A stretch of DNA of 11,591 nt, from contig JAJXYU010000338.1 of the NCBI GenBank assembly GCA_021780395.1, positions 1-11,591 on the forward strand, written 5' to 3'. A model generated the notes under the pieces. That model searched no databases, was not told the origin of the DNA, and saw nothing but the letters and a program-made list of their open reading frames with translations. The first letter of the stretch is position 1, and the number at the start of each line of letters is the position of its first letter. This stretch comes from Pseudomonadota bacterium (GTDB taxonomy: Bacteria > Pseudomonadota > Gammaproteobacteria > Steroidobacterales > Steroidobacteraceae). Positions 1-8,091 of the stretch are shown in pieces. A program made the translations under genes and the position numbers.

Positions 1-2544
1 AGCAGGGGTCGGCGGGGTCGGCGCGGCGGTCGGCGCCGACCGCGGCGACTCAGGCGCAGCCGGCTGCGGCATGCCGGTCGCATGACTCGCCTCCCGGTGC
101 GGCGGCGGCAAGCGGCGCGCCGCCAGCGTGAGCCGATCCACCGCGGTCGGGTCATCGCGCAACTTCACGTACAGCGAGCCGCCGTGCGTATGCGGGACCG
201 GCAGTGCCTCGCCCGGAAATCCGTCCGGCACCGCGACGGCGTCGTGAAAATCCCGATTCGCCGCGACCGAGTCGATCAGGAACAACTGCGAGCCGCTCAG
301 CTTGCAGGCGATCGTTCGGGTGTCGGGACATTGCAGCGTGCGCAACGTCGGCAAGCGCACCACGGTCGCGAGCGGCTGCCAGGCACCGGCGACGCCGTCG
401 ACCGTGATCCGGAACTGGACCGGGCCGAACGCCGCCCGTCCGAAGGCCTTCGAGGCCCGGAATTGCGCGATCGCGACGTGGGCGTTCTCGAGCGTCAAGC
501 CGCCGTTGTCGAGTGTCAGCGTGGTGGCTTCGCTGCCGTCGACGGTTGCGACGTCGAGCGTGGTGCGCCGATCGAACCGCGCCGGCGCGACCGCCCGGAC
601 CGAAAAGACCAGGCGCGCGTCCTGGGGCAACTGCGCATCACCGCCCAGCCGGATCCCGCTCGCCCGGTCCGCCCGCGACGGATGCACGCTCTTTGCGATC
701 AGCACCGATCGTGGTCGCGGCGGCAGCACCGCGCTCGACAAGGTGAGCGTGCGGCCGTCCTTCAGCTGCACCGTCGCGATGACCTTGCGCTCGGGCTGCA
801 CAGCCGACGCCGCCCCCGGATTCACGACCGACAGGGTCAGATCATCGCCGTGCTGCCCGGTCGACAGGGTTTGCGGGGCGAAACGCACGCCCGCGAGTTC
901 CAGCCCCGACACCTCGTCGAGCCGGCTGCCGCGCAAGGTTCCGACCGCATCGCCGGCGTGATAGCTGAACCCGTCGAGCCGTCCGGCGGCGGCGAACGCC
1001 GTCAGCGGCACCGGTCGCGGCGCCTTCGCACCGTACTCGCGGACCAGCAACGTCAGGCTTCCTGGCTTCGCCTTCTGCAGCGGCAATTTCAGCTCGACCT
1101 CGTCCGGCTTCCCGGCCTTCCAGTCGACCTTCAATTCCTTGCCGTCCGGATCCCGCAGCATCACGTCGTCGATGCAGCTCACGCTCGACGCGCGCAGGTG
1201 GATCGTGTCCTCGCGACCGACGATCAACGCGTTCGATTCCCCGTCGGCGAGATGCCAGTCGTAGCGCTGATCGTTGATGAGCTGGAACGTGGGCCCCTCG
1301 TACGAGGTGAATCCCCAGTCCCCGTGCAGCACGCCCTTGACCTGGTCGCCGAGCCCGCCGGTCGCGGCATCGCCGAGCGCGGCGGTATCGATCACGAATC
1401 CCCCTTTGACCGCATCGGCGCGCGCCGGCAGTTCGATGCGCTTGCCGTCCTTGCCCTCGAGCCGCAACTTCATCCCGTGCGCATACGCGGTCGAGAAGAC
1501 GAGCGGCGCGCCCTCGACCGGCAGCACGAGCGAGTGCTTGCGGGCGCAGTAGATTCCCTTCGGATCGACCGCGTGCAACGGCGGCAGCTGCGGCGGCTCG
1601 ACCGCCGGCAGCGCGGTGACGAGCACGGTCTTCGGTTCGGTGAACGTCGGCGGCCGATTCAGCGACAGCTCGATCCGCTCGCCCCGCAGGGTCGCGAGCG
1701 CCGGGATGTAGTCGTACTGCGCGGTCCGGAACGAATCGAAGATCCGCGCGATGTCGAGCACCGAGGCGACATAGGGGCTGTAGTAGCCGAAGCGAAGCGC
1801 CGGCGTGTAACTCGCCTGCATCGCCAGATCGCTCTCCGGCCCGGACGTCAGGGCCTCGACGATCGAGGTGCTGTGGCCATCCTCGAGGATCATCGACTCG
1901 CGCCGCGCGAGCAGACAGGGCGCCTGCAGATCCGGTATCAATTGCAGGCACTTCGGATCGACCACGATCGCTAGACTGCGCGCGAGCAAGGGCGCGGTCT
2001 TGCGCAGCCGGCTGGGGTCGAGGTCGTTCAGGCGGCGCACCGCGGACAGGTAGACGTCGAGACGCGAGCGGTCGAGCATCGCCTGGTTCAGGTCCTGCGC
2101 GGTGCGCACGAACGCACCGGGACGCCCGCGGACCGCGCCGACCAGCGTCTTGAAGTCGCCGCCGGTCTGGGGGGCGAGGAACACCAGGACTTGCTCGGCA
2201 CCGTGCGGCACCGCGACGTCGATCCCACGGTGGGCGCAGCGGCGCTTCCAGGTATCGCAATAGGTGAACCAGCGCGGCGGGGGCGGATTCGTCGACCCGC
2301 TCAGGAACGCGACGATCAACAGGTAGTGCACGGACTGATCACGCGGCAGGTCGGCCTTGATCTTGATCCGGTCGCCGACCGCGAGGTTCGGCACCTGCGC
2401 GATCCCGAGTGTCTGGTGATCGTGCGTCACCGTCGCCTCGAGCGTGGGACCCGCCAGGTCGAAGCGCGCCCGTGACGCATGGGCCGCCGCCGCGGCGACG
2501 ATCGAGGCGGCGAGGATGAACGAGAAACGTGAAGCCATCGTCAT
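1..2544 (-). CDS. Large exported protein of unknown function, 3' end outside window
   Basis: An uninterrupted minus-strand frame runs 848 codons from ATG 2544 to the window edge with no stop, so the C-terminus is missing. I do not recognise the family. It begins with a clear Sec signal peptide: Arg at 6, a hydrophobic stretch at about 7-21 and an A-H-A cleavage site near residue 23, so the product is periplasmic or secreted. The mature part looks like a mainly beta, multi-domain protein with no transmembrane helix. It contains scattered cysteines, including a pair at 96 and 103 (Y-C-D-T-W-K-R-R-C), which could form disulfides. Around residues 535-556 a G-L-E-L-A-G-V-R-F-A-P stretch resembles the start of a TIG/IPT-type Ig-like strand pair; this is a weak resemblance. 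The last 35 or so visible residues are rich in Pro, Ala and Thr, like a linker. A second ATG at 2538 is equally possible; neither has a good Shine-Dalgarno. The upstream DUF190 gene lies 115 bp away on the same strand. Confidence 0.82.
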   Translation of the reverse strand, partial: MTMASRFSFILAASIVAAAAAHASRARFDLAGPTLEATVTHDHQTLGIAQVPNLAVGDRIKIKADLPRDQSVHYLLIVAFLSGSTNPPPPRWFTYCDTWKRRCAHRGIDVAVPHGAEQVLVFLAPQTGGDFKTLVGAVRGRPGAFVRTAQDLNQAMLDRSRLDVYLSAVRRLNDLDPSRLRKTAPLLARSLAIVVDPKCLQLIPDLQAPCLLARRESMILEDGHSTSIVEALTSGPESDLAMQASYTPALRFGYYSPYVASVLDIARIFDSFRTAQYDYIPALATLRGERIELSLNRPPTFTEPKTVLVTALPAVEPPQLPPLHAVDPKGIYCARKHSLVLPVEGAPLVFSTAYAHGMKLRLEGKDGKRIELPARADAVKGGFVIDTAALGDAATGGLGDQVKGVLHGDWGFTSYEGPTFQLINDQRYDWHLADGESNALIVGREDTIHLRASSVSCIDDVMLRDPDGKELKVDWKAGKPDEVELKLPLQKAKPGSLTLLVREYGAKAPRPVPLTAFAAAGRLDGFSYHAGDAVGTLRGSRLDEVSGLELAGVRFAPQTLSTGQHGDDLTLSVVNPGAASAVQPERKVIATVQLKDGRTLTLSSAVLPPRPRSVLIAKSVHPSRADRASGIRLGGDAQLPQDARLVFSVRAVAPARFDRRTTLDVATVDGSEATTLTLDNGGLTLENAHVAIAQFRASKAFGRAAFGPVQFRITVDGVAGAWQPLATVVRLPTLRTLQCPDTRTIACKLSGSQLFLIDSVAANRDFHDAVAVPDGFPGEALPVPHTHGGSLYVKLRDDPTAVDRLTLAARRLPPPHREASHATGMPQPAAPESPRSAPTAAPTPPTPA

Positions 2545-2612
2545 GTGTTGCAGTGACCCGCGTGGGTATCCCGAGGTTTCGATCGCGCAAGACGCGCGGA
2601 GTTCGAGCCGCC

Positions 2613-2644
2613 GTGCCCCCCGCGGGTCGAGATCCCCGCGGCAC
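2613..2644 (-). terminator. GC hairpin after the crcB-DUF190 unit, possible weak terminator
   Basis: A perfect 7-bp inverted repeat (CCGCGGG at 2620-2626, CCCGCGG at 2635-2641) encloses an 8-nt loop, with an outer GTG/CAC pairing across a small bulge. It starts 15 nt after the DUF190 stop on the minus strand. No T-run follows it, so it does not meet the standard for an intrinsic terminator. It may slow polymerase or protect the 3' end, or be chance in GC-rich DNA. Confidence 0.3.
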
Positions 2645-2659
2645 CGTCGGCCGTCGCGG

Positions 2660-2977
2660 TCATTCGGCGCCGAGGGTCCCGTACTCGACCACGGTCTTCA
2701 CGTAGAACAGGTGGACGCCCGCGCTGCGCAAGTGTTCGAAGAGCCGGTCCGCCTGCGCTTCGGTCACGGTCATCAGGACCTCGATCGGTTGGTCGCCGAG
2801 CTCGAAAAAGCGGGCCGAGTGGACGCGGCCGGACGCGCCGAAGCCCTCGGCCGCCGACACCATCGTCGCGCCCTGCAGTTCGAGACGCTTCGCGAGCTGC
2901 ATCAACCACTCGCCGAGCGGCTTGCCCTCGTGCCGCCGGTCCTGCTGGGTGAAGAACGTGATTTGATATCCTCGCAT
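2660..2977 (-). CDS. DUF190 / UPF0166 family protein, CrcB partner
   Basis: This 105-residue soluble protein matches the DUF190 family in length and pattern. It starts M-R-G-Y-Q-I-T-F-F, has a central G-A-T-M-V-S-A-A-E-G-F-G segment, and ends with V-H-L-F-Y-V-K-T-V-V-E-Y-G. Family members have a small ferredoxin-like/PII-like alpha-beta fold and often lie next to crcB; their biochemical role is not established. The ATG at 2977 is supported by AGGAG 8 nt upstream. The crcB stop lies 35 bp upstream on the same strand, so the two are probably co-transcribed. A longer in-frame extension exists upstream but overlaps crcB and is not homologous-looking. No signal peptide or membrane segment is visible. 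A role in modulating fluoride export is inferred from context only. Confidence 0.9.
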   Translation of the reverse strand: MRGYQITFFTQQDRRHEGKPLGEWLMQLAKRLELQGATMVSAAEGFGASGRVHSARFFELGDQPIEVLMTVTEAQADRLFEHLRSAGVHLFYVKTVVEYGTLGAE

Positions 2978-3012
2978 CGCGGCTACTCCTCGGTCGACGT
3001 GCGCCATCCGCC

Positions 3013-3399
3013 TCAGCGTGCCGCGAAGGCGCGCCACGAGGCCATTCCCAACACCGTGAAGGTCAGCGAGCCACCGACGTGCAAGGCGATCTCGGCGACG
3101 AGCGCCGCGTACCGCCCCTGCTGCAGGAGCGATACGCTCTCGGCGGAGAACGTCGAGAACGTCGTCAGCCCGCCGCAGAACCCCGTGATCACGAACAAGC
3201 GCCATTCGGCGGGTATCGCGGCCGCTTGCGCGAAGAACGCGACGGCGACACCGATCACGTACGCGCCGACCCAATTCGCTGCGAGCGTGCCGAGCGGCAC
3301 CGCGAGTGCCCCGGTGTTCAACAGCGCCGCGAGGCCCCAGCGCAGCCAGGCACCGAGCGCCGCGCCGACGCCCACCGCGATCCACGCGAGTCCCGCCAT
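3013..3399 (-). CDS. crcB: Fluoride channel CrcB/Fluc
   Basis: The product is a 128-residue, four-helix inner-membrane protein that exports fluoride as a dual-topology dimer, protecting enolase and pyrophosphatase. Diagnostic motifs are G-A-W-L-R-W near residues 16-21, G-T-L-A-A-N-W-V-G at 37-45 with the pore Asn at 42, and the family signature G-G-L-T-T-F-S-T-F at 76-84. In that signature F81 and F84 correspond to the phenylalanine box, and the Gly/Thr backbone forms the central sodium site. The length is typical. ATG 3399 was chosen because GGGAG lies 6-7 nt upstream and the protein then begins at helix 1; an open frame continues to 3594 but is not CrcB-like. It heads a two-gene unit with the DUF190 gene and is divergent from the patatin gene. 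I could not fold a fluoride riboswitch in the upstream 172 bp. Confidence 0.96.
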   Translation of the reverse strand: MAGLAWIAVGVGAALGAWLRWGLAALLNTGALAVPLGTLAANWVGAYVIGVAVAFFAQAAAIPAEWRLFVITGFCGGLTTFSTFSAESVSLLQQGRYAALVAEIALHVGGSLTFTVLGMASWRAFAAR

Positions 3400-3436
3400 T
3401 CCGATCTCCCGTCGGCGAATCCGATCGACCGGGCAT

Positions 3437-3442
3437 AGTCTA
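3437..3442 (-). promoter_or_regulatory. Possible -10 box for crcB-DUF190
   Basis: On the minus strand TAGACT lies 37 bp upstream of the crcB ATG and would start transcription near 3430, giving a leader of about 30 nt. No recognisable -35 hexamer lies 16-18 bp upstream, so this is a weak call. The rest of the 172-bp divergent gap to the patatin gene shows only a 12-bp direct repeat. Confidence 0.25.
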
Positions 3443-3462
3443 GCCGGCGACCCGGGCGGCCG

Positions 3463-3585
3463 GCGAATCGGCGTGAGCTCTCCGGCGAAACCCGTTACGC
3501 TCTCGCGATCCCGCCGCGATCGCGCACCGACCGGGCGCCGCGCGGAGGGCGGTCCGGTTGCGGAGGTCGCGGTGCGAATCGGCGT
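3463..3585 (+). repeat. 12-bp direct repeat in the crcB/patatin divergent gap
   Basis: GCGAATCGGCGT occurs at 3463-3474 and again at 3574-3585, 111 bp apart. The second copy overlaps the first codons of the patatin gene. It could be a pair of operator half-sites or the relic of a small duplication; there is no further support for either. Confidence 0.35.
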
Positions 3586-4801
3586 ATTCAGCATGATCTG
3601 TCTCGGCGCGCTCGCGGGGTGCGCGACGCCGGTGCGCCGCCCGGCGCCGCCGACGGTGATCAGCGAGGCAGCGCCGCCGGGCTTTGCGCCGACGGTGCGG
3701 CTCGTGACGACCGATCTTCACGGCTTCACCCGCTGGGCCCCGCCGTTCTTCGCCGGGATCCGTCGAGCGGCGGGCACCGGCCCCGTCGACGTGCTCGCCC
3801 TCTCCGGCGGCGGGTCCGAAGGCGCGTTCGGCGCCGGCGCGCTCGTCGGATTGACCGAGGCGGGCGACCGGCCGCGATTCGAACTCGTGACCGGCGTGAG
3901 CGCCGGCGCGTTGATCGCACCGTTCGCATTCCTCGGGCCGCACTGGGATCCGGAGCTCGAGGCGGCTTTCACGGCCGATCACCGCCGTCTGCTCCGTCAC
4001 CCCGCGTGGTGGCGCGTGGCGAGCCGACTGGTCTCGCCGCTCGGGCAGAAGCATCGCGACGCGTTGTTCGACATGGTGAATCACTACGTGACGCCGGCGC
4101 TGATCACCGCCGTCGCGCGGGCTGCCGAGCGGGGACGCCGCTTGATCATCGCGACGACCGATCTGGACAGCGAGGAGACGGTTCTGTGGGACATGGGCAC
4201 GATCGCCGAACGGGGCGGCGAAGCGGCCCGAGCCTTGTTTCGCGACGTGCTCGTCGCGTCGGCGAGCGTTCCGGGCGTGTTCCCGCCGGTCTTGATCCGG
4301 GTGCACGACGGCAATCGCACGTACCAGGAGATGCACGTCGACGGCAGCGTGACGACGCCGGTGTTCGCGCTGCCCCTGGTCGCGGGACTGCGGCCGCAGG
4401 ACCTGCCGGCCTGGCGCGGCGGCGAGGTCTACATGATCGTGAACAGCCAGATCGCACGAATCCCGAGCACCACGCCGGTGAGCACCGTCGCGATGCTCAC
4501 CCGCAGCTTCTCCGCGAGCATGACCTACAAGACCCGTGAGGCGATCCTCGGCACGATCAATCTCACGCGCAACCTCGGGATGCGCTTCCGCCTGACCGAC
4601 ATTCCGGCGGACTTCCCGGTCGCGAACATCGTCGACTTCAGTCCGCAGTTCATGCGCAGCCTCTTCGACTACGGCGAGCGCTGCGCCGCGAGCGGACGCC
4701 TGTGGTTGACGCCGGAACAGTCGATCAAGCGCAATCAGGTCCTCGCACGGGAGCCGAGCGGCCGTGCGACGCCCTGCCCCGGCGCCGCGCCGTCGCGCTG
4801 A
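3572..4801 (+). CDS. Patatin-like phospholipase, predicted outer-membrane lipoprotein
   Basis: This 409-residue protein carries the full patatin Ser-Asp machinery. The oxyanion-hole loop is S-G-G-G-S-E-G-A-F at 78-86, the nucleophile elbow is G-V-S-A-G with Ser110, and D-G-S has the catalytic Asp257. Patatin-fold enzymes hydrolyse acyl esters of phospholipids or other lipids; the substrate here is unknown. The N-terminus is a lipoprotein signal: Arg2, a hydrophobic core, and lipobox L-A-G-C with Cys17 to be lipidated. The residue after Cys is Ala rather than Asp, which favours outer-membrane sorting. A Pro-rich linker follows. The start is GTG 3572, preceded by GGAGG with 5-nt spacing; the downstream ATG at 3593 would leave too short a signal peptide. 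About 150 residues follow the catalytic Asp, so the C-terminal part is complete. It is a single gene, divergent from crcB and convergent with the transporter, whose stop is 25 bp away. Confidence 0.93.
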   Translation: MRIGVFSMICLGALAGCATPVRRPAPPTVISEAAPPGFAPTVRLVTTDLHGFTRWAPPFFAGIRRAAGTGPVDVLALSGGGSEGAFGAGALVGLTEAGDRPRFELVTGVSAGALIAPFAFLGPHWDPELEAAFTADHRRLLRHPAWWRVASRLVSPLGQKHRDALFDMVNHYVTPALITAVARAAERGRRLIIATTDLDSEETVLWDMGTIAERGGEAARALFRDVLVASASVPGVFPPVLIRVHDGNRTYQEMHVDGSVTTPVFALPLVAGLRPQDLPAWRGGEVYMIVNSQIARIPSTTPVSTVAMLTRSFSASMTYKTREAILGTINLTRNLGMRFRLTDIPADFPVANIVDFSPQFMRSLFDYGERCAASGRLWLTPEQSIKRNQVLAREPSGRATPCPGAAPSR

Positions 4802-4826
4802 CCCCGATCTCGCGGGCCGCGCTCGT

Positions 4827-6269
4827 TCATCGTGCGCCGTGCATCAGTCGCGCGATCCGCGGCGCCGCGATCAGATAGACCGCGGCGATCGCGAGGCCGA
4901 TCAGCCACAGGTCCCGGTACACCTGCTCATAGCCCGCGATCCCGGTCGCCGCGCCGCTCGTGGTCATCGCGGCGATGCGTCCGGAGAGCTGGTACGCCAT
5001 CGCGATCCCGAAGAACCATCCCCCCATCGCGAGCGAGGACTCCTCGGGCGCCGCGAGCCGCGTGACCATCGCGTAACCGATCGGCGAGAGCGCGAGCTCG
5101 CCGATCGTCTGCAGGAGGTAGCACAGCGCGAGCGCGATCCACGAGACCCGCCCGCCCGCGAGCGCGGAATCCGCGGCCGCCCGATACACGATCACGTAGG
5201 ACAGTGCGACGAACACCAGTCCGATCCCGAATTTGCGCGGTGTAGACGGATCCCAGCCGCGGCGCCCGAGCCACGGCCAGAGCAACGCGAGCAGCGGCGC
5301 GAAGAGCATGATGTACAGCGGATTCAGCGACTGGAACACCGTGAAGTCGAACGGCGCCGCGACGAAGTCCCGCGCGAAGAAATTGAGCGAGGTCGCCCCC
5401 TGGAAGCTCAGGGCCCAGAACGCGATGTTCGCACCGAACAACGACAGCATCGCAACGTACCGCTCGGCCTGAACCCGATCACCGCGGCGGATCGCGCTCA
5501 CGACGAAGTACGCGACCAGGAGCCCCAGCAGACCGTCGACCACCCCGTTGAGCCAATGCGGGTGCTCGAGCAGGAGTTTGGTCGGATAGAGCGCGACGAG
5601 CATGCCGCCGAGCACCAGCGGCAAGGCCGGTCGGCCGCCGAACCGGGGCCGCGGCTGGCGTGCCGCGAGGGGACGGCCGCGCCATTCGAACAGCGCCGCC
5701 GCGACCGCGATGCCGGCGCTCGCGGCGAGGAAGCCGTACCGATAGCCGAAATGGCCACCGATCCAATCGGCGCAGACGAATGGTGCGATGAACCCGCCGA
5801 GGTTGATCGCCAGGTAGAACAGCGTGTAGCCGGCGTCGCGGCGCGGATCGTCCGGTCCGTAGTTGCGGCCGATCAACACCGTGAGCGGGATGCTGAGGCC
5901 GGCACCGAGCACGTACAGCGCGAGGCCGAGCAGGAAGCCGTCCCGGCTAGGCCAGGACATCGACGCGAGCGCGAGCGTCTCGAGCCACAGCGCGGTCCGC
6001 AGCGCCCGGGCCTCCCCGAGCACGTTGTCCGCGATCCAGCCGCCGACGACGTGGGTCGCATAGAGCAGCGAGCCGACGCCCGCGGTCAGCAGGTTCGCAT
6101 CCCGCATCGCGGCGCCAGGGGCCTCGTGCGCGAAGAACGCCCCCGCGAGATAGGGCGCGACGAACGCGCGGAAGCCGTAGAACGCGTAGTTCAGCCCGAC
6201 CGTGACGCCGAGCAGCATCCACAGTCCGCTCGGATGCCCGAAGCGCTCGTCCGGCGTTCGCCGTCCCAT
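4827..6269 (-). CDS. POT/PTR2-family peptide transporter lacking the ExxER motif
   Basis: This 480-residue major facilitator protein has about 12-14 hydrophobic helices. POT signatures are clear: G-G-W-I-A-D at 76-81, D-P-R-R-D-A-G-Y-T-L-F-Y-L-A-I-N-L-G-G at 141-159 (PTR2 signature), F-Q-S-L-N-P in the second half, and G-E-L-A-L-S-P with the helix-10 Glu391. POT proteins import di- and tripeptides with protons across the inner membrane. Two canonical elements are missing. Where helix 1 should read ExxER before the Y-Y-G-M-R-A motif, this protein has T23-V-G-L-N27 before F-Y-G-F-R-A. The helix-4 Lys of the usual G-L-F-K-P-N is Ile127 (G-L-S-I-P-L). Coupling or substrate may therefore differ from textbook POTs. 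ATG 6269 has an AGGG about 10 nt upstream. The gene begins 18 bp after the ggt stop on the same strand, so the two are almost certainly one operon. Confidence 0.9.
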   Translation of the reverse strand: MGRRTPDERFGHPSGLWMLLGVTVGLNYAFYGFRAFVAPYLAGAFFAHEAPGAAMRDANLLTAGVGSLLYATHVVGGWIADNVLGEARALRTALWLETLALASMSWPSRDGFLLGLALYVLGAGLSIPLTVLIGRNYGPDDPRRDAGYTLFYLAINLGGFIAPFVCADWIGGHFGYRYGFLAASAGIAVAAALFEWRGRPLAARQPRPRFGGRPALPLVLGGMLVALYPTKLLLEHPHWLNGVVDGLLGLLVAYFVVSAIRRGDRVQAERYVAMLSLFGANIAFWALSFQGATSLNFFARDFVAAPFDFTVFQSLNPLYIMLFAPLLALLWPWLGRRGWDPSTPRKFGIGLVFVALSYVIVYRAAADSALAGGRVSWIALALCYLLQTIGELALSPIGYAMVTRLAAPEESSLAMGGWFFGIAMAYQLSGRIAAMTTSGAATGIAGYEQVYRDLWLIGLAIAAVYLIAAPRIARLMHGAR

Positions 6270-6287
6270 CGGCGCGCCCTGGCCCGA

Positions 6288-8066
6288 TCAGTAGCCGGCC
6301 GCGAGGCCGGCCGGTCGGCGCCGATCGTTCGCCCCCTCGAGCGCACCGGTGTGCGGATCGACGAGGATCGCCTCGTCCGCACCCCATGACGGGATCACCT
6401 TGAAGCGATAGCCCATTCGCTCGAGTCGCGCCTGCACCGCTGCCGCGAGCAGACCGGGTTCGACGAACACGACGTCCGGATACCATTGCTGGTGAACGCG
6501 CGGCGCGTCGACCGATTGCTGGATGTTCATCTTGAAGTCGACGACGTTCAGGAAGCTCTCGAGCACCGTCGAGATGATCGTCGATCCGCCGGGACTGCCG
6601 GTGACCATGAACAGCTTCTTTCCCCGGAGCACGATCGACGGCGCCATCGAGCTCAGCGGCCGCTTCCCCGGCTGGATCGCATTGCTCACGCCCTGGACCA
6701 GACCGAAGCTGTTCGCGACACCGGGCTTCGAGGTGAAATCGTCCATCTCGTTGTTCAGGAAGAAGCCGGTGTCGCCGGCGATCCGGCCGTTGCCGAACAG
6801 GTAATTGATCGTGTACGTGACCGCGACCGCGTTACCCTGTGCATCGACGATCGAGAAGTTGGTCGTGTCGTTGCCTTCGGTCGCGCCGAGGTGGCCCCGG
6901 ATCGCCGACGAGGGCGTCGCGGCTGCGGGCTCGATCGTCGCGCGCAGCGCCGCGAGGTGTGCCGGCGACAGGAGCCGCTGTACATCGTTGTGCACGAACG
7001 CGGGATCGCCGAGGTCGCTGTTGCGATCCGCGAACGCCCGTCGTTCGGCTTCCACGAGGTAATGAATGCTCTCGACGGATCCGTAGCCCCACCGCGCGAG
7101 CGGGTACGGCGCCAGGATCCCGAGGATCTCGCAGATCGTCGCGCCGCCGGAACTCGGCGGCGGATCGGAGAGGAACGTGTACCCGCGATACCCGCAGCTC
7201 ACCGGGCGATCCCAGCGTGCCCGATAGTCGGCGAAGTCCTGCATCGACAGGATGCCGTGGTGCCGTCGGCTCGAAGCGACGATCGCGCGCGCGATCGGTC
7301 CCCGGTAGAACGCGTCCGTTCCGTGCCGCGCGATCGACTCCAGGGTGCGCGCGAGCTGCGGCTGCACCAGCCGCTCGCCCGCGGCATAGGGCTTTCCGTG
7401 ATGCAGGAAGATCGCCGCGACGTTCGGCCGTCGCGCGAACTCGGCCGCACGGCGATCGAGGATCTTCGCGTCGCCCGGCTGCAGCACGAAGCCGTCGCGG
7501 GCGAGCCGGATCGCGGGCGCGATGACCTGTGCGAGCTTCATCGTCCCGTATTTCGCAAGCGCCGTATCGAGGCCCATCACGGTGCCCGGCACGCCGACCG
7601 AGAGATACGACCGGGTGCTGAGGCCCGGCACGACGTTGCCGGCCGCATCGAGGTACATGTTCGCGGTCGCCGCGAGCGGGGCTTTCTCGCGAAAATCGAG
7701 GAACACGGTCTTCCCGCCCGCGAGGTGCAGCATCATGAAGCCGCCGCCGCCGAGGTTGCCGCAGCACGGATGCACGACGGCGAGCGCATAGCCGACGGCG
7801 ACCGCCGCGTCGACCGCGTTGCCGCCTTCGCGCAGGACCTTCAGTCCGACATCGGTCGCCAGATGCTGCGCGGTCACGACCATCGCGTGCCTCGCGACCA
7901 CGGGCCGCAACCCCGCGAGCGACGCGAGCGACGCCGGCGTGCCGCTGGTGTCGAGCGCCTGCTCGGGTACCGCCGCGGTGGCCGACTGGCCCACGAGCGC
8001 GAGCACTGCCGCGCAGGCGGCGACGCGCACTGCGCCGCGGATCGTCCGCGCACGATCGATGGTCAT
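6288..8066 (-). CDS. ggt: Gamma-glutamyltransferase (glutathione hydrolase) precursor
   Basis: The product is a 592-residue N-terminal nucleophile hydrolase. It transfers or hydrolyses the gamma-glutamyl group of glutathione and related compounds, releasing glutamate and Cys-Gly. The precursor self-cleaves before Thr401 (N-D-T-T-N-F-S), giving large and small subunits, with Thr401 the catalytic nucleophile. Other active-site motifs are H-P-C-C-G-N-L-G-G-G-G-F-M, D-F-R-E-K-A-P with Arg126 for the substrate carboxylate, N-N-E-M-D-D-F, P-L-S-S-M-A-P, and G-S-P-G-G-S at 490-495. A Sec signal peptide (Arg-rich start, hydrophobic core, A-T-A/A near 31) sends it to the periplasm. ATG 8066 has GGGAG 6 nt upstream; the open frame extends to 8183 but would run into the tRNA gene. 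It is followed by the peptide transporter 18 bp downstream, which suggests uptake of the released dipeptide. The tRNA gene ends 64 bp upstream on the same strand. Confidence 0.97.
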   Translation of the reverse strand: MTIDRARTIRGAVRVAACAAVLALVGQSATAAVPEQALDTSGTPASLASLAGLRPVVARHAMVVTAQHLATDVGLKVLREGGNAVDAAVAVGYALAVVHPCCGNLGGGGFMMLHLAGGKTVFLDFREKAPLAATANMYLDAAGNVVPGLSTRSYLSVGVPGTVMGLDTALAKYGTMKLAQVIAPAIRLARDGFVLQPGDAKILDRRAAEFARRPNVAAIFLHHGKPYAAGERLVQPQLARTLESIARHGTDAFYRGPIARAIVASSRRHHGILSMQDFADYRARWDRPVSCGYRGYTFLSDPPPSSGGATICEILGILAPYPLARWGYGSVESIHYLVEAERRAFADRNSDLGDPAFVHNDVQRLLSPAHLAALRATIEPAAATPSSAIRGHLGATEGNDTTNFSIVDAQGNAVAVTYTINYLFGNGRIAGDTGFFLNNEMDDFTSKPGVANSFGLVQGVSNAIQPGKRPLSSMAPSIVLRGKKLFMVTGSPGGSTIISTVLESFLNVVDFKMNIQQSVDAPRVHQQWYPDVVFVEPGLLAAAVQARLERMGYRFKVIPSWGADEAILVDPHTGALEGANDRRRPAGLAAGY

Positions 8067-8091
8067 CGCGATCTCCCGCTCGTCATGGACG

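Noticed and set aside
29..40. Perfect palindrome GTCGGCGCCGAC
   Set aside because: It lies within the Pro/Ala/Thr-rich coding tail of the exported protein, where repeated GC codons make such palindromes likely. There is no second copy or spacing pattern.
82..1974. 630-codon open frame on the plus strand
   Set aside because: It lies opposite the exported-protein gene, and its translation is dominated by Arg, Gln, Asp and His without any recognisable motif. It is an antisense frame kept open by high GC.
4802..4826. Bidirectional terminator between the patatin and transporter genes
   Set aside because: The 25-bp convergent gap has no inverted repeat with a T-run on either strand.
4764..6389. 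541-codon plus-strand frame opposite the transporter
   Set aside because: The product is highly charged and Arg-rich with no fold-like pattern, while the opposite strand encodes an unmistakable POT protein.
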